A stretch of DNA of 64,000 nucleotides from Begonia masoniana (taxonomy: Eukaryota; Streptophyta; Magnoliopsida; Cucurbitales; Begoniaceae): NCBI GenBank assembly GCA_022432975.1, contig CM039509.1:22661432-22725431 (forward strand). Direction: 5' to 3'. Made by a program: the position numbers and the translations under genes. The notes under the pieces are model-generated. The model did no database searches. It was not told the DNA's origin and saw only the letters and a list, made by a program, of their open reading frames with translations. Below, one piece after another: positions 22,438 to 34,440 of this stretch (within the stretch, counting starts at the first letter, position 1; each line of letters opens with the position of its first letter).

Positions 22438-22745
22438 CCCAGGGTTCACAACTCAGACATGAGCAAAGGCTTCAGAAAATCAAGCAATCCAGAGTTCTAC
22501 AGAGAAGAAAACAGAAAATGCAGAAAATAACAAAATAGAAAATGAAAGATAACCAAACATTAAACAATCCACACTCCTTTGTTCCTTCCCAACGTGATAT
22601 ATAGAATTGGTTGTTCCTTCCAGCGTGATATATAGAATCGGTTGCTCTAACGGTTTGGTCACGTCATCAATATATTAGTTGGGCTTGGGCTGACATTTCC
22701 TTGTTGTACGGCTGATTTCTTTTAATTCGGTGGTGGGGTTTAGCG
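22428..22745 (-). repeat. Possible decayed LTR related to the 288-bp family
   Basis: It begins TGTTGT like the minus-strand LTR at 62239. It shares ordered words with it, including a GAAAACAGAAAAT-type stretch, GGTTTGGTCACGTCATC and TTGGGCTTGGGCTGA. Similarity is patchy and the far end is not clear. Confidence 0.35.
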
Positions 22746-22807
22746 AAGTAATCCGGCGTGGATTAGATTGTTTAGCAACTGAGATCAATTAGGTGTCAAA
22801 AAAATAC

Positions 22808-22898
22808 CATCAGGTGCATAGACATTGCCCATCGACAACATCGAATCAAACTTATTGATTGCAGCCATGAATATTTTGTCAGCATCAGCAGCTGCATC
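22808..22898 (-). CDS. Exon of the TPR-type host gene (downstream of element F)
   Basis: Ninety-one bases bounded by a minus-strand acceptor (TTTTAG|GAT) and donor (GATG|GTATTT). The translation DAAADADKIFMAAINKFDS then MLSMGNVYAPD continues the peptide ...LALSFRAQLIANIGP encoded at 33164 upward. The order matches the conserved C-terminal TPR region of plant HLB1-like proteins. Both borders are phase-compatible (phase 0 in, phase 1 out). It lies 55 bases beyond the left end of element F, so F sits in the intron between the two exons. I see no further exon to the left. Confidence 0.8.
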
Positions 22899-22953
22899 CT
22901 AAAAGTTTGAAATTCAGAAGATTAATAGTTTATCACCAACTGGGCACATTAAC

Positions 22954-25611
22954 TGTAACACCCCTAATACTGTACCCGTATTTCCCGTATAATTTTTCAT
23001 TTTATACTTTTTACTTTTCTATGCTTTAAATAAAACTTAATGCGGAATCTAAACCGAAGTTGAAATCGGAATTAAAACTAAACTTTAAAAGCATTTAAAA
23101 CAAAACCTTTAATAAATAATTAAAACTAAAACATTTAATAAAACTTTTATAAACAATAAAAGAAGGGAGGGCAGAATCGGAATTCTGCCCTCGATAAGGC
23201 AGCAGCGACCGGGTGCTGTGCATAGCAGCGCCTGATCGCTGCCATGCATTGACCAGGCAGCGATCGGTCTCTGCTGAAGGCAGAGACCGATCGCCGCATA
23301 TGGCTGCCAACGCAGCAAGCAGAGCAGCGATCGATCTCTGCTTGCTGCAGAGATCGATCGCTGCACACATTATGCAGCGATCGCCCAAGCGACCAGACTT
23401 CTCCCTTGTTTCTTCCTTCTGTTTTCGTTCGGTGTTTGTTCAATACTTAGCTCTCTGGAATTCCAGAGAGCAGAACACAATCTCAGCTCTCTGGAATCCG
23501 ATTCCAGAGAGCAATACACTTCACTTTTCCTTCAACATTTCCACATTTCCTTCATTACAATCGTCAACATTATCAACCAACTCATAACTTCAATACCACT
23601 CAAACGTATTCTAAACTCAAGCGTATTACGGCGGACTTGGCGAAGCCCAACTGTGTGGATAGCTCTAAAACCGAGCTATCCGTATCAACCTAAAAACAAT
23701 TCATAACACTTAATTAAAACAACCAAACAGTTCCAGAATTTCTATAACGTTTAAATAACGGTTATAAACCAAAACATTTTATAACGTTCATCATACAGTT
23801 TAAACCAAAACGTTTTACATACAATTACCAAAACGTTATCTAACCCCTATCCAGATCCAAACAACCTAAATATTCTATACAGTTATCAGATCAACACATC
23901 CCAAAATCACCCCAGAGTCCATACATACATCCCCACGGGTCGTATCGCGCCTCGACTACTCAGCGCACTCCCACGGCCATCATCCATCAGCTGCTCCTAC
24001 ATCAGGAGGAGGAATATCATCCTCACCTGGGTCAACGTCACCTATCAGATCACCTACACCATACAGACACATATGAGATATTGAAATCTCAGTAAGCTAC
24101 GTAAATGCAGATGCATGCGTGCGTATGCCATTCAGAAATCATGCTCAGATTCAGATTACAGATACAGAATTACAGATTACAGATTCATTACGTCACAGAC
24201 AGACAGAATCGTCACCGAAACCCCTACCCACTAAGCGGAGAGGGCCCATCCAGCGATCGGACTACCCTTTCCACCTAGAGAGGGGGGTACACGCTTGCAA
24301 CACGCACAGCCGTGCCTGAGCCCCATCCCGCGTGACCAGATACAGACAGATTACGTTTATTCATTCAGATTTCGTTACAGTTTTCATTTCAGATATACGT
24401 TCCTTTTCTTAAAAACACGTGCAGAAATTCCTTTTCATGACTTTCGAAAACCGTGATACATGAACAGTTCATATCAGCGGAAAGTAAACAAACAACATAC
24501 ATATTGACCAGACAATACAACATAACCTAGCTACCCAACCTAAACAAGGAACCCTCAAGGATCCTTGATATGACGACGAGGTATGGTGTAGACCTTTCGG
24601 TCAAGCAAGTCACGAGAACTTACCTTGAGTGCGCTGGATCTCAAGCTTCGTCCACTGGAGTCGCGTGTCTGAGGTAAAACACGATATTTGTCGTTAAACC
24701 CAATTTAAACGATTAAATGTCCAAACTAATAAAATCCTTAATTTAACAAATCGAAGCTTTTAAACAACGACACAACGCTCGATAAATCTAGAAATCCATA
24801 TTACGAGTTATTTCCGAAAACCCGAAAATTCTATAATTTATATTTTTTTTACAAATTGGTTTATCTTCGTCCAATAACGTCCAATACGTTCGATATATAC
24901 TTAATCAAGGCTAACCTATTAATTACGAACCCTAATTCGAAATTTCGTCGAAACCCTAATTGAAACCCTAACCCTAAATCGAACCGAAAACTCGAAATAA
25001 ACGCTCAGAGATTGGGGCTACATACCGAGGGTAGCGAGAGGAGGAGAAACCGTGAAGGACGGAGGATGAACGGAGGTCGGACGTCGTGAGAACGCCGGCG
25101 GCCAGAGAAGCTTTTCCTTCTCTGTTCGTGCGATCCAGAGAGAAAAAGAAAGAAAGAGAGAAAGTGAGGGAGAAATGAGGGTTTGTGATGTTTTTAATAG
25201 AAATTATTTTTCAAATTACCATTTTGCCCTTCTTACTTAAATCTATTCGTTTCGTCCTTCGTTTCGTTAATCGTCCTGCGATTCGGATTCTCGAAAATTC
25301 CATATTTTGCCAATAACTCATATTCATCGCCAAGGCTTTATTAAAACTGTCCGTTCGCAATTCGGACCTCGTTTACTATTTTTACTAAAACGTCCTTTAC
25401 ATTACGATAAACGTATTTACTCGGAATATAGCGTTTAATCTCCGAAAATTCCCAGAATTTCCTTAAAATTCTTATTAATCGTTAGGATCATAATGACGCT
25501 TTCCATTTGCGAAACTGATTTGATTTGACATATTTACTAAAAATGCCATTAAATAATGAAATAATAATATAATATAACATATCCAAAAGTCCGTACAAGC
25601 CGGATATTACA
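22954..25611 (-). repeat. Left-hand LTR of element F (3' LTR in element sense)
   Basis: 2,658 bp, TGTAACACCCC to CCGGATATTACA. Contains GATCG-rich dyads (23200-23385), two palindromes (23450-23471, 23486-23512), an inverted GGATAGCTC/GAGCTATCC pair (23657-23681), a CAGATTACAG-type repeat patch (24140-24200) and the donor/hairpin motif (24583-24630). Confidence 0.95.
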
Positions 25612-25627
25612 TTCCACCCTCCTTATT
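25612..25627 (-). other. Polypurine tract of element F
   Basis: The complement reads AATAAGGAGGGTGGAA, abutting the 3' LTR. Confidence 0.85.
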
Positions 25628-25651
25628 CAGAATTTTGTCCACAAAATTAAA

Positions 25652-28515
25652 TCATACAAACAAATCAGGATACTTAGTCATCATATCCTGCTGTCGTTCC
25701 CACGTAGCCTCTTCCACCTCGTGGTTCTGCCACAAAACCTTGACCAGTGGAATCTCCTTATTGCGTAGCACCTTGATGGAATACTCCAAAATACGTACCG
25801 GCCTCACCTCATAGCTCAAGGTAGGCTGTACCTCGATCTCTGTAGTCTCCACGACATGTGATGGATCACGTAGACATCTCCGAAGCATAGACACTTGGAA
25901 CACATCGTGGATACTCTCCATAGAAGCTGGAAGCTGCAGTCTGTACGCCAACTTCCCGATCCTCTTCAGAATAGGAAAGGGTCCCACATATCGAGGGTTT
26001 AACTTACCCCTCCTTCCAAATCTCGCAACACCTTTGAACGGAGAAACCTTAAGATAAATTTCGTCACCTTCCTCGAACTCTAGCTCCCTCCGTCTAGTGT
26101 CAGCATAGCTCTTCTGCCGGCTCTGAGCTATCTCGATGCGCTGTCGGATGATGGCAATCTTCTCTGCCGTCTGCTGCAGAATCTCTGGACCAACGATGCT
26201 GGCCTCGCCAACCTCGTCCCAATATAGCGGAGACCTACACTTCCGACCATACAACGCCTCATACGGAGCCATGCCAATAGTAGCCTGGAAGCTGTTGTTA
26301 TTCGAGAACTCAATCAGGGGCAAATATCGACTCCACGAGCCCTGAAACTCAAGCACACACGCTCTGAGCATATCCTCCAAAATCTGATTCGTCCTCTCTG
26401 TCTTACCATCAGTCTGAGGATGAAACGCTGTGCTGAAGTTAAGCTGAGTTCCCATAGCTTTGTGTAAACTCTTCCAGAACTTCGATGTAAACCTCGGGTC
26501 ACGATCTGAGACTATGGAAACTGGTACTCCGTGCAGACTGATAATCTCCTGCACATAAAGCTCTGCGAGCTGATCCATCGAAGAAGCCATCCTCACAGAT
26601 AAGAAGTGGGCCGACTTTGTCAATCGGTCCACAATAACCCATACGCCATCATGGCCCTTCGTCGTCCTCGGGAGCCCCACAATGAAATCCATGGAGATCT
26701 GCTCCCACTTCCACTCCGGAATCGGCAGTGGCAATAACGTTCCGGCAGGCCTCTGGTGCTCGGCCTTCACCTGTTGACAAACTAAACAGGTCTCGACATA
26801 CTTGGCCACCTCTCTCTTCATGTTCGGCCACCAGAAGTGTTGTTTCAAATCCCGGTACATCTTGGTACTCCCTGGGTGCACAGAATATGCCGAGGAATGT
26901 GCCTCGGCCAATATCTCCTTCTTCAGATCCTCGTCGCTAGGCACGTACCACCTATGCCTGAACTTCAGAATACCATCCTCCGATAAATGGAAATCCGACG
27001 AGTCTCCCAATGTCATACTAGATCGAAGCTCCATACACTCCGAATCACTCTGTTGAGCCTCGCGTATACGATCAAGAATAGTTGGCCTGAGAGAAATGTT
27101 GGCAAGCATATAGGACAACTCTGCCACTATCTCCACGTCGAATCTCTCAATCTCAGACCGCAGCGTAACTGACATCGCTGCTAATGATGGCTGACTCGCA
27201 GAAGGCGGCACTCTACTCAATGCATCAGCTACCTTGTTCGCCTTTCCCGGGTGGTACTTGATATCAAAATCGTAATCATTGACGAACTCAAGCCATCGCC
27301 TCTGTCGCATGTTCAGCTCCTTCTGCGTAAATAAGTACTTCAAACTCTTGTGGTCGAAGAATATCTCGCACTGCTGCCCATATAAGTAATGTCTCCATAT
27401 CTTCAGTGCGAAAACCACAGCTGCTAGCTCAAGGTCGTGTGTGGGGTAGTTCTGCTCATACGGCTTCAGCTGCCGAGATGCATAAGAAATAACCTTCCCC
27501 TCCTGCATCAATACACAACCGAGTCCCACTCCCGATGCATCACAATAAACACTGTACCTGACACCTTCATCAGGTAGCGCCAGTACTGGAGCAGTGGTCA
27601 ATCTCTGCTTTAACTCCATAAAGCTGTCATCACAAGCAGACGACCATACAAACTTCTCGTTCTTCCGAGTCAATCGTGTAAGAGGAAGTGCGATCTTCGA
27701 GAATCCCTCTATAAACTTCCGATAATAACCGGCCAATCCGAGAAATCCACGCACCTCACGTACGTTCTTCGTGACCACCTGAATCTTGCTCGGATCCATA
27801 GAAACTCCGTCCTGTGATATAATATGGCCCAGAAAACTCACTCTGCCAAGCCAGAATTCGCACTTAGAAAACTTCGGATATAGATGATGCTGACATAACG
27901 TGCTCAGAACTATCCTCAGATGGTCCTCGTGCTCTTCCTTCGTCTTAGAGTAAATCAAGATGTCGTCGATAAACACCACAACGAACTTATCCAGGTACTC
28001 TCTGAAGACACGGTTCATCAGATCCATAAACGCTGCAGGAGCATTAGTGAGTCCAAAAGACATGACAAGGAACTCATAATGCCCATACCTCGTTCGGAAG
28101 GCCGTCTTTGGTATATCATCCATCCGGACCTTCAGCTGATTGTAACCCGAGCGTAGATCAATCCTGGAAAATACTCGGGCACCCTGTAGCTGATCAAATA
28201 AGTCGTCAATCCGGGGCAGTGGATACTTATTCTTCACTGTGAGCTTATTCAGCTCCCTGTAGTCGATACACATCCTGAGGGTCCCGTCTTTCTTTTTAAC
28301 AAACAGAACGGGCGCACCCTAGGGTGATACGCTAGGTCGGATGAAACCCTTCTCTAACAATTCGTCAAGCTGAGTCCTCAACTCCTTCAACTCGGCTGGT
28401 GCCAATCGATAAGGGTTCTTAAACCTCGGTGCAGAGTTAGGATAGACGTCAATAGTGAACTCAATCTCCCGGTCCGGTGGTAATCCAGGAAGATCATCAA
28501 GAAAGATGCCAGAAA
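25652..28515 (-). pseudogene. Gypsy pol of element F: RT, RNase H, integrase, chromodomain-like tail
   Basis: The frame from the pre-RT segment ([15 protein letters not shown]) passes an in-frame TAG at 28319-28321 and is then open for 873 codons. Reverse transcriptase shows the metal-binding FIDD (residues 101-104 of the open part) and [10 protein letters not shown]. RNase H shows YCDASG (about 244-249) and [13 protein letters not shown]. Integrase has the HHCC zinc site ([11 protein letters not shown]...CLVCQQ, about 466-501) and catalytic Asp residues in MDFIVG (529) and VSDRD (590). The C-terminus ([20 protein letters not shown]...WERQQDM) resembles the chromodomain tail of chromoviruses. 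Apart from the frameshift at about 28510 and the one stop, it looks well preserved. Confidence 0.95.
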
Positions 28516-30105
28516 CTCTCTGACAATAGGAATATCGCTCGGCTTCAATCCGCTGAGCAACTGACAATCAAAGACAGAGGCCAAATAAATAGAGCACGCA
28601 CCTTTGAACTGCTCGTTGACCTCCATGGAATAAGAAATAGGCGAGCTACTCAATCTGCTCATCGCCTGATAAGAAAACTCAGCTTTACCCGGAGGTCGAA
28701 AGGTGACAATCCCGGATTGACAGTCGATGGTGGCGTAGTGCGGTGCAAGCCAGTCCATCCCCAAGATAAGATCATAGTGCTCGATGCCCATAACAATAAG
28801 GCGAGCATAGAGGGTGCGATCCCCAACCGAGATAATATTGCCCTGGACAATACGACCTGACTGCATACGCTCTCCTGAAGGTAGCATCACGCTATACTCG
28901 CATTCTGCTAACTCAGGCGCAAGCCTCAATCTCGACACACAAGTGGTGGAAATAAAAGAATGTGTAGCCCCCGTGTCTAGTAAAGAAAATACAGGAACGC
29001 CAGTAACCAGTATAGTACCTGCTATCACGGCTGGCTGATCCTCGTTGTCAACATCTCCAGGCTCAATAAGTGCGAATATCCTCGGCGTAACTCTCCTCTG
29101 ATCTCCGCCTAACTGATCACGGCCCTGCAGCGGACAATCTCTGACAAAGTGGCCAATATCTCCACATCTATAACACTTGTTCGTGCCAACTCGGCACTCG
29201 CCACCATGCTCCTTCTGGCACCTGGGGCACCATGGCATCGGAGGAGCCCCCTGTACTTGCTTTCCCTTGCCTCTATCGTTACCTCCCTCAAAAGGTCTCT
29301 TCACACCCCTAGGCTGTGGCTGAGGTGGCTGTGCTCTAGGCTGCCATCCCTGATTCCGAGACTGAGGACGGATCTCTCGGAAGAAGCCCTTCGCTGGCTC
29401 CCTCGGTCTAACACAAGTGGCCCTGGCAGCCTCTATGTCCAGAGCTCTAGCTGTGATGTCAGAAAAGGGTACGTCGATAATACCTGAGACCACAACATGC
29501 ATCCGTATCTCCGGATTAAGTCCCTCCATAAACTGGTGCACCTTCTCCTCGTTATCGCTGACAAGACGAGGTGCAAACCTGGACAATGCCTCAAACCTTC
29601 GAATATAATCCGCAACTGAACCAGTCTGCTTCAGCTGCGTAAACTCGTTCCTTTTGGCCACTCTCACTGTGCGGCTGAAATACTTGTCGAAGAATAAGAA
29701 CTTGAATCGATCCCAAGTCATAACTGATACGTCCGTCGTTGCCTTGATGGAATCCCACCAGAAACGGGCATCCATCGCTAAGTGAAAGGTAGCATACGCC
29801 ACCTTGCTCCCGTTCCCAACCTCGGCATAAGCCAACATATCCTCCATCACCCGGATCCATTCCTCGGCACGCGTCGGATCCGATGACTGGCCTTCGAATA
29901 CTGGAGGCCGTAGGCCTTGAAACCTCTGCATGCCCAGATTACTGGGGACTACCAGCTCCTGAGCCCTCTGATTCTCTCGCTGTTGCTCTCGATTTACTAG
30001 GTCCGTAATCTGCTGCGCTTGCCGGTCCATATGCTGGGACTGGCGGTCTAACAACTCCGTAAGGCGATCCATCGCGTCGTCTCTAGGATCCCTTCCTCGA
30101 ACCAT
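28511..30105 (-). pseudogene. Gypsy gag-protease of element F
   Basis: From ATG 30105 (MVRGRDPRDDAMDRL): coiled Gln-rich N-terminus, gag core (AEEWIRVMEDMLAYA, LFFDKYFSRTVR), basic linker, CCHC knuckle (CYRCGDIGHFVRDC), then the aspartic protease with active site LLDTGATHSF and a DLILGMDWL motif. Good frame is kept until about 28510, where a 1-nt change throws it into a different frame that ends at 28387. Homology continues in the other frame. Confidence 0.93.
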
Positions 30106-30253
30106 ATTTATAAAAATCCTATAAAATTTAAAACAAGTAATCTCTAAGAAACAAAATCAAATAAAGCTATAAACAGACTTACAGTTGATGAAGGATGTCC
30201 GCGTAGTGGCTGTGCAGTCGAGCAGTCAACAGAATCGATTTTAAAACCCGGGG

Positions 30254-30265
30254 GCTCTGATACCA
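30254..30265 (-). other. Primer binding site of element F (tRNA-iMet)
   Basis: The complement reads TGGTATCAGAGC, four bases inside the 5' LTR. Confidence 0.93.
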
Positions 30266-30269
30266 TAAA

Positions 30270-32929
30270 TGTAACACCCCTAATACTGTACCCGTATTTC
30301 CCGTATAATTTTTCATTTTATACTTTTTACTTTTCTATGCTTTAAATAAAACTTAATGCGGAATCTAAACCGAAGTTGAAATCGGAATTAAAACTAAACT
30401 TTAAAAGCATTTAAAACAAAACCTTTAATAAATAATTAAAACTGAAACATTTAATAAAACTTTTATAAACAATAAAAGAAGGGAGGGCAGAATCGGAATT
30501 CTGCCCTCGATAAGGCAGCAGCGACCGGGCGCTGTGCATAGCAGCGCCTGATCGCTGCCATGCATTGACCAGGCAGCGATCGGTCTCTGCTGAAGGCAGA
30601 GACCGATCGCCGCATATGGCTGCCAACGCAGCAAGCAGAGCAGCGATCGATCTCTGCTTGCTGCAGAGATCGATCGCTGCACACATTATGCAGCGATCGC
30701 CCAAGCGACCAGACTTCTCCCTTGTTTCTTCCTTCTGTTTTCGTTCGGTTTTTGTTCAATACTTAGCTCTCTGGAATTCCAGAGAGCAGAACACAATCTC
30801 AGCTTTCTGGAATCCGATTCCAGAGAGCAATACACTTCACTTTTCCTTCAACATTTTCACATTTCCTTCATTACAATCGTCAACATTATCAACCAACTCA
30901 TAACTTCAATCCCACTCAAACGTATTCTAAACTCAAGCATATTACGGCGGACTTGGCGAAGCCCAACTGCGTGGATAGCTCTAAAACCGAGCTATCCGTA
31001 TCAACCTAAAAACAATTCATAACACTTAATTAAAACAACCAAACAGTTCCAGAATTTCTATAACGTTTAAATAACGGTTATAAACCAAAACATTTTATAA
31101 CGTTCATCATACAGTTTAAACCAAAACGTTTTACATACAATTACCAAAACGTTATCTAACCCCTATCCAGATCCAAACAACCTAAATATTCTATACAGTT
31201 ATCAGATCAACACATCCCAAAATAACCCCAGAGTCCATACATACATCCCCACGGGTCGTATCACGCCTCGACTACTCAGCGCACTCCCACGGCCATCATC
31301 CATCAGCTGCTCCTACATCAGGAGGAGGAATATCATCCTCACCTGGGTCAACGTCACCTATCAGATCACCTACACCATACAGACACATATGAGATATTGA
31401 AATCTCAGTAAGCTACGTAAATGCAGATGCATGCGTGCGTATGCCATTCAGAAATCATGCTCAGATTCAGATTACAGATACAGAATTACAGATTACAGAT
31501 TCATTACGTCACAGACAGACAGAATCGTCACCGAAACCTCTACCCACTAAGCGGAGAGGGCCCATCCAGCGATCGAACTACCCTTTCCACCTAGAGAGGG
31601 GGGGTACACGCTTGCAACACGCACAGCCGTGCCTGAGCCCCATCCCGCGTGACCAGATACAGACAGATTACGTTTATTCATTCAGATTTCGTTACAGTTT
31701 TCATTTCAGATATACGTTCCTTTTCTTAAAAACACGTGCAGAAATTCCATTTCATGACTTTCGAAAACCGTGATGCATGAACAGTTCATATTAGCGGAAA
31801 GTAAACAAACAACATACATATTGACCAGACAATACAACATAACCTAGCTACCCAACCTAAACAAGGAACCCTCAAGGATCCTTGATATGACGACGAGGTA
31901 TGGTGTAGACCTTTCGGTCAAGCAAGTCACGAGAACTTACCTTGAGTGCGCTGGATCTCAAGCTTCGTCCACTGGAGTCGCGTGTCTGAGGTAAAACACG
32001 ATATTTGTCGTTAAACCCAATTTAAACGATTAAATGTCCAAACTAATAAAATCCTTAATTTAACAAATCGAAGCTTTTAAACAACGACACAACGCTCGAT
32101 AAATCTGGAAATCCATATTACGAGTTATTTCCGAAAACCCGAAAATTCTATAATTTATATTTTTTTTACAAATTGGTTTATCTTCGTCCAATAACGTCCA
32201 ATACGTTCGATATATACTTAATCAAGGCTAACCTATTAATTACGAACCCTAATTCGCGTTTTTCGTCGAAACCCTAATTGAAACCCTAACCCTAAATCGA
32301 ACTGAAAACTCGAAATAAACGCTCAGAGATTGGGGCTACATACCGAGGGTAGCGAGAGGAGGAGAAACCGTGAAGGACGGAGGATGAACGGAGGTCGGAC
32401 GTCGTGAGAACGCCGGCGGCCAGAGAAGCTTTTCCTTCTCTGTTCGTGCGATCCAGAGAGAAAAAGAAAGAAAGAGAGAAAGTGAGGGAGAAATGAGGGT
32501 TTGTGATGTTTTTAATAGAAATTATTTTTCAAATTACCATTTTGCCCTTCTTACTTAAATCTATTCGTTTCGTCCTTCGTTTCGTTAATCGTCCTGCGAT
32601 TCGGATTCTTGAAAATTTCATATTTTGCCAATAACTCATATTCATCGCCAAGGCTTTATTAAAACTGTCCGTTCGCAATTCGGACCTCGTTTACTATTTT
32701 TACTAAAACGTCCTTTACATTACGATAAACGTATTTACTCGGAATATAGCGTTTAATCTCCGAAAATTCCCAGAATTTTCTTAAAATTCTTATTAATCGT
32801 TAGGATCATAATGACGCTTTCCATTTGCGAAACTGATTTGATTTGACATATTTACTAAAAATGCCATTAAATAATAAAATAATAATATAATATAACATAT
32901 CCAAAAGTCCGTACAAGCCGGATATTACA
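30270..32929 (-). repeat. Right-hand LTR of element F (5' LTR in element sense)
   Basis: 2,660 bp, nearly identical to 22954-25611 (differences include single bases near 30533, 31565 and a short change near 32255). Confidence 0.95.
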
Positions 32930-33163
32930 TTAACTTCCATTGCAATATATAATAAAAAAGAATCGCAATAGTTTGAGGAAAAATAGTAGCAAAATGTCAA
33001 GAAATATTTAAATCATTAAATTCTCAACTCATAACCTTAAACTGTTCAGATTATTGATAATTTATCCCAAAAGAATGACGTTGTTTGTGTATTTTTATGC
33101 TCTATCAAGGTTACGACAAATCACACAATTATACATTCTATAGAAAGTGCTGCAAAGACTTAC

Positions 33164-34328
33164 AGGTCCAATATTAGCAATCAATTGTGCACGAAATGAG
33201 AGAGCAAGACCCCAGTTATATAAGGCCCTCGCGTCATTGCTATCAATCGACAATGTCAATCTATACTTTCTTCCTGCTTCCATCAGAAGTTCTTCACACT
33301 CTTCGCATACATTGATGAGAAAAGATGTCAAATCATCATTGGGAGCCCTTTTACCGCTTTGTTCCTTGGTTGTTCTGCTCCATTTCTCATCAGACAAATG
33401 ATCAGTTTCAGATAGGAAATTTCTCAATTCCCGAGTTATTCTCAATTTCATTTCTCCATGCAGAAGGTAAGTGTTTCCCAACTGGCCCACTGCCAATAAG
33501 CTTGTAGGTTTCATGGCTGTGGCTTTTGAAAGTATATTGGCTGTGCGGTGCAAAGTGATCTCTGCAAGCTCTTCTTCGTTTCTGTTCCTCATAAACCCTT
33601 TGGCTTGTTTTAGAAGATCATTAGCTTCTGTAAGATAACTATTGAACACCTCGTCATCATAATTGATTGAAGATGATGAAACCTCGTCATCCAAAGTGAA
33701 ATCGTTTACTTGATTCATTCTCTTATCCCTAAATTGAGAGTCAAAAATTTCACTATCACACTCCTCCATGTTTCTAGAGGACCTGTAAGAATGTCTACTT
33801 TTCTCCGGAACATGCTCTTCTACAAATGAGGCTTTAATTTTCTTGGGTTTCATTCTGAGATTTGGTTTAACAGTATCAGATTGATCACTAGAAAATGGCA
33901 ATTGCTCTGTCCCCTGATTCAGATCATTGTTCGAAAAAATCCAATCATTACTGGTGAACTGCAATCTATTACTTGAGTATCCATACTCTTTGCTGTATCT
34001 TTAGTGATTCTCAAATGTCTCAAAATTCATTTTTCCAATTTCTGAAAATTGATTTGATCTTGAAAAGTCATCCTGGTTCATATCATACTTATTCCTTGAC
34101 TCCTGAAATAAGTTGGTGTTCTTGTCTTGTTTTTCGTCAGTAATGGAACTAACTGGACTTGAAAAAGTCTCATCAACAGCTTGGGTGGTGCTCAAGCCAT
34201 TCCTCCCAGTTTTTTCGCTAACTCTACTCTCTCCAGTTTCTCTCTTAGCATGATTTTTCACTTTAGTAGGCTTAGGATCAACATGCATTTCTCCAAACAA
34301 TTGGCCAACAGATTGGAGAATTTCAACC
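33164..34328 (-). pseudogene. Large exon of TPR-type host gene, with internal stop
   Basis: The minus-strand frame starts near 34328 (VEILQSVGQLFGEMHVDPKP), meets TAA at 34001-34003, and resumes in the same frame to a clean donor GGACCT|GTAAGT (exon end 33164). The first half is Ser/Glu/Lys-rich and probably disordered. The second half (YLTEANDLLKQAKGFMRN, ISLR-type helices, NDARALYNWGLALSFRAQL) is TPR-like and resembles plant HLB1-related proteins. The 11-residue segment right after the TAA keeps sensible coding character, so the stop is a point mutation rather than an intron. The start is an acceptor-like AG, not an ATG. Whether the gene is dead or polymorphic cannot be told here. Confidence 0.7.
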
Positions 34329-34440
34329 CTATTTCACCAAGATTGTTTTTTCTCCGATGCTTCTGGTTTTCAATTTTTCAGCATCAACCCCAAAACTTTC
34401 TTCTCTCCCTCTTCTTTTATTTCCATTCAATATCAACTTG

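Larger units (their letters stand above)
22954..32929 (-). mobile_element. Element F: nearly complete gypsy retrotransposon in an intron
   Basis: 9,976 bp on the minus strand, TTAAC duplications (22949-22953, 32930-32934), LTRs 22954-25611 and 30270-32929, iMet primer site, gag, protease, reverse transcriptase, RNase H, integrase, and polypurine tract. The chromodomain-like integrase tail and long LTRs suggest the Tekay/Del group of chromoviruses. The LTRs differ only at scattered positions, so insertion is recent. Pol has one frameshift (about 28510) and one in-frame stop (28319-28321), so this copy as written is not able to make a full polyprotein. Confidence 0.95.

Noticed and set aside
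23095..23587. Several overlapping frames of 85-124 codons (repeated at 30411-30903)
   Set aside because: They lie in the GATCG-dyad part of F's LTRs, on both strands, with repetitive peptides (DRSL, QRSIAA). The 92-115-codon frames at 11943-12285, 17714-18041 and 52640-53213 have the same cause.
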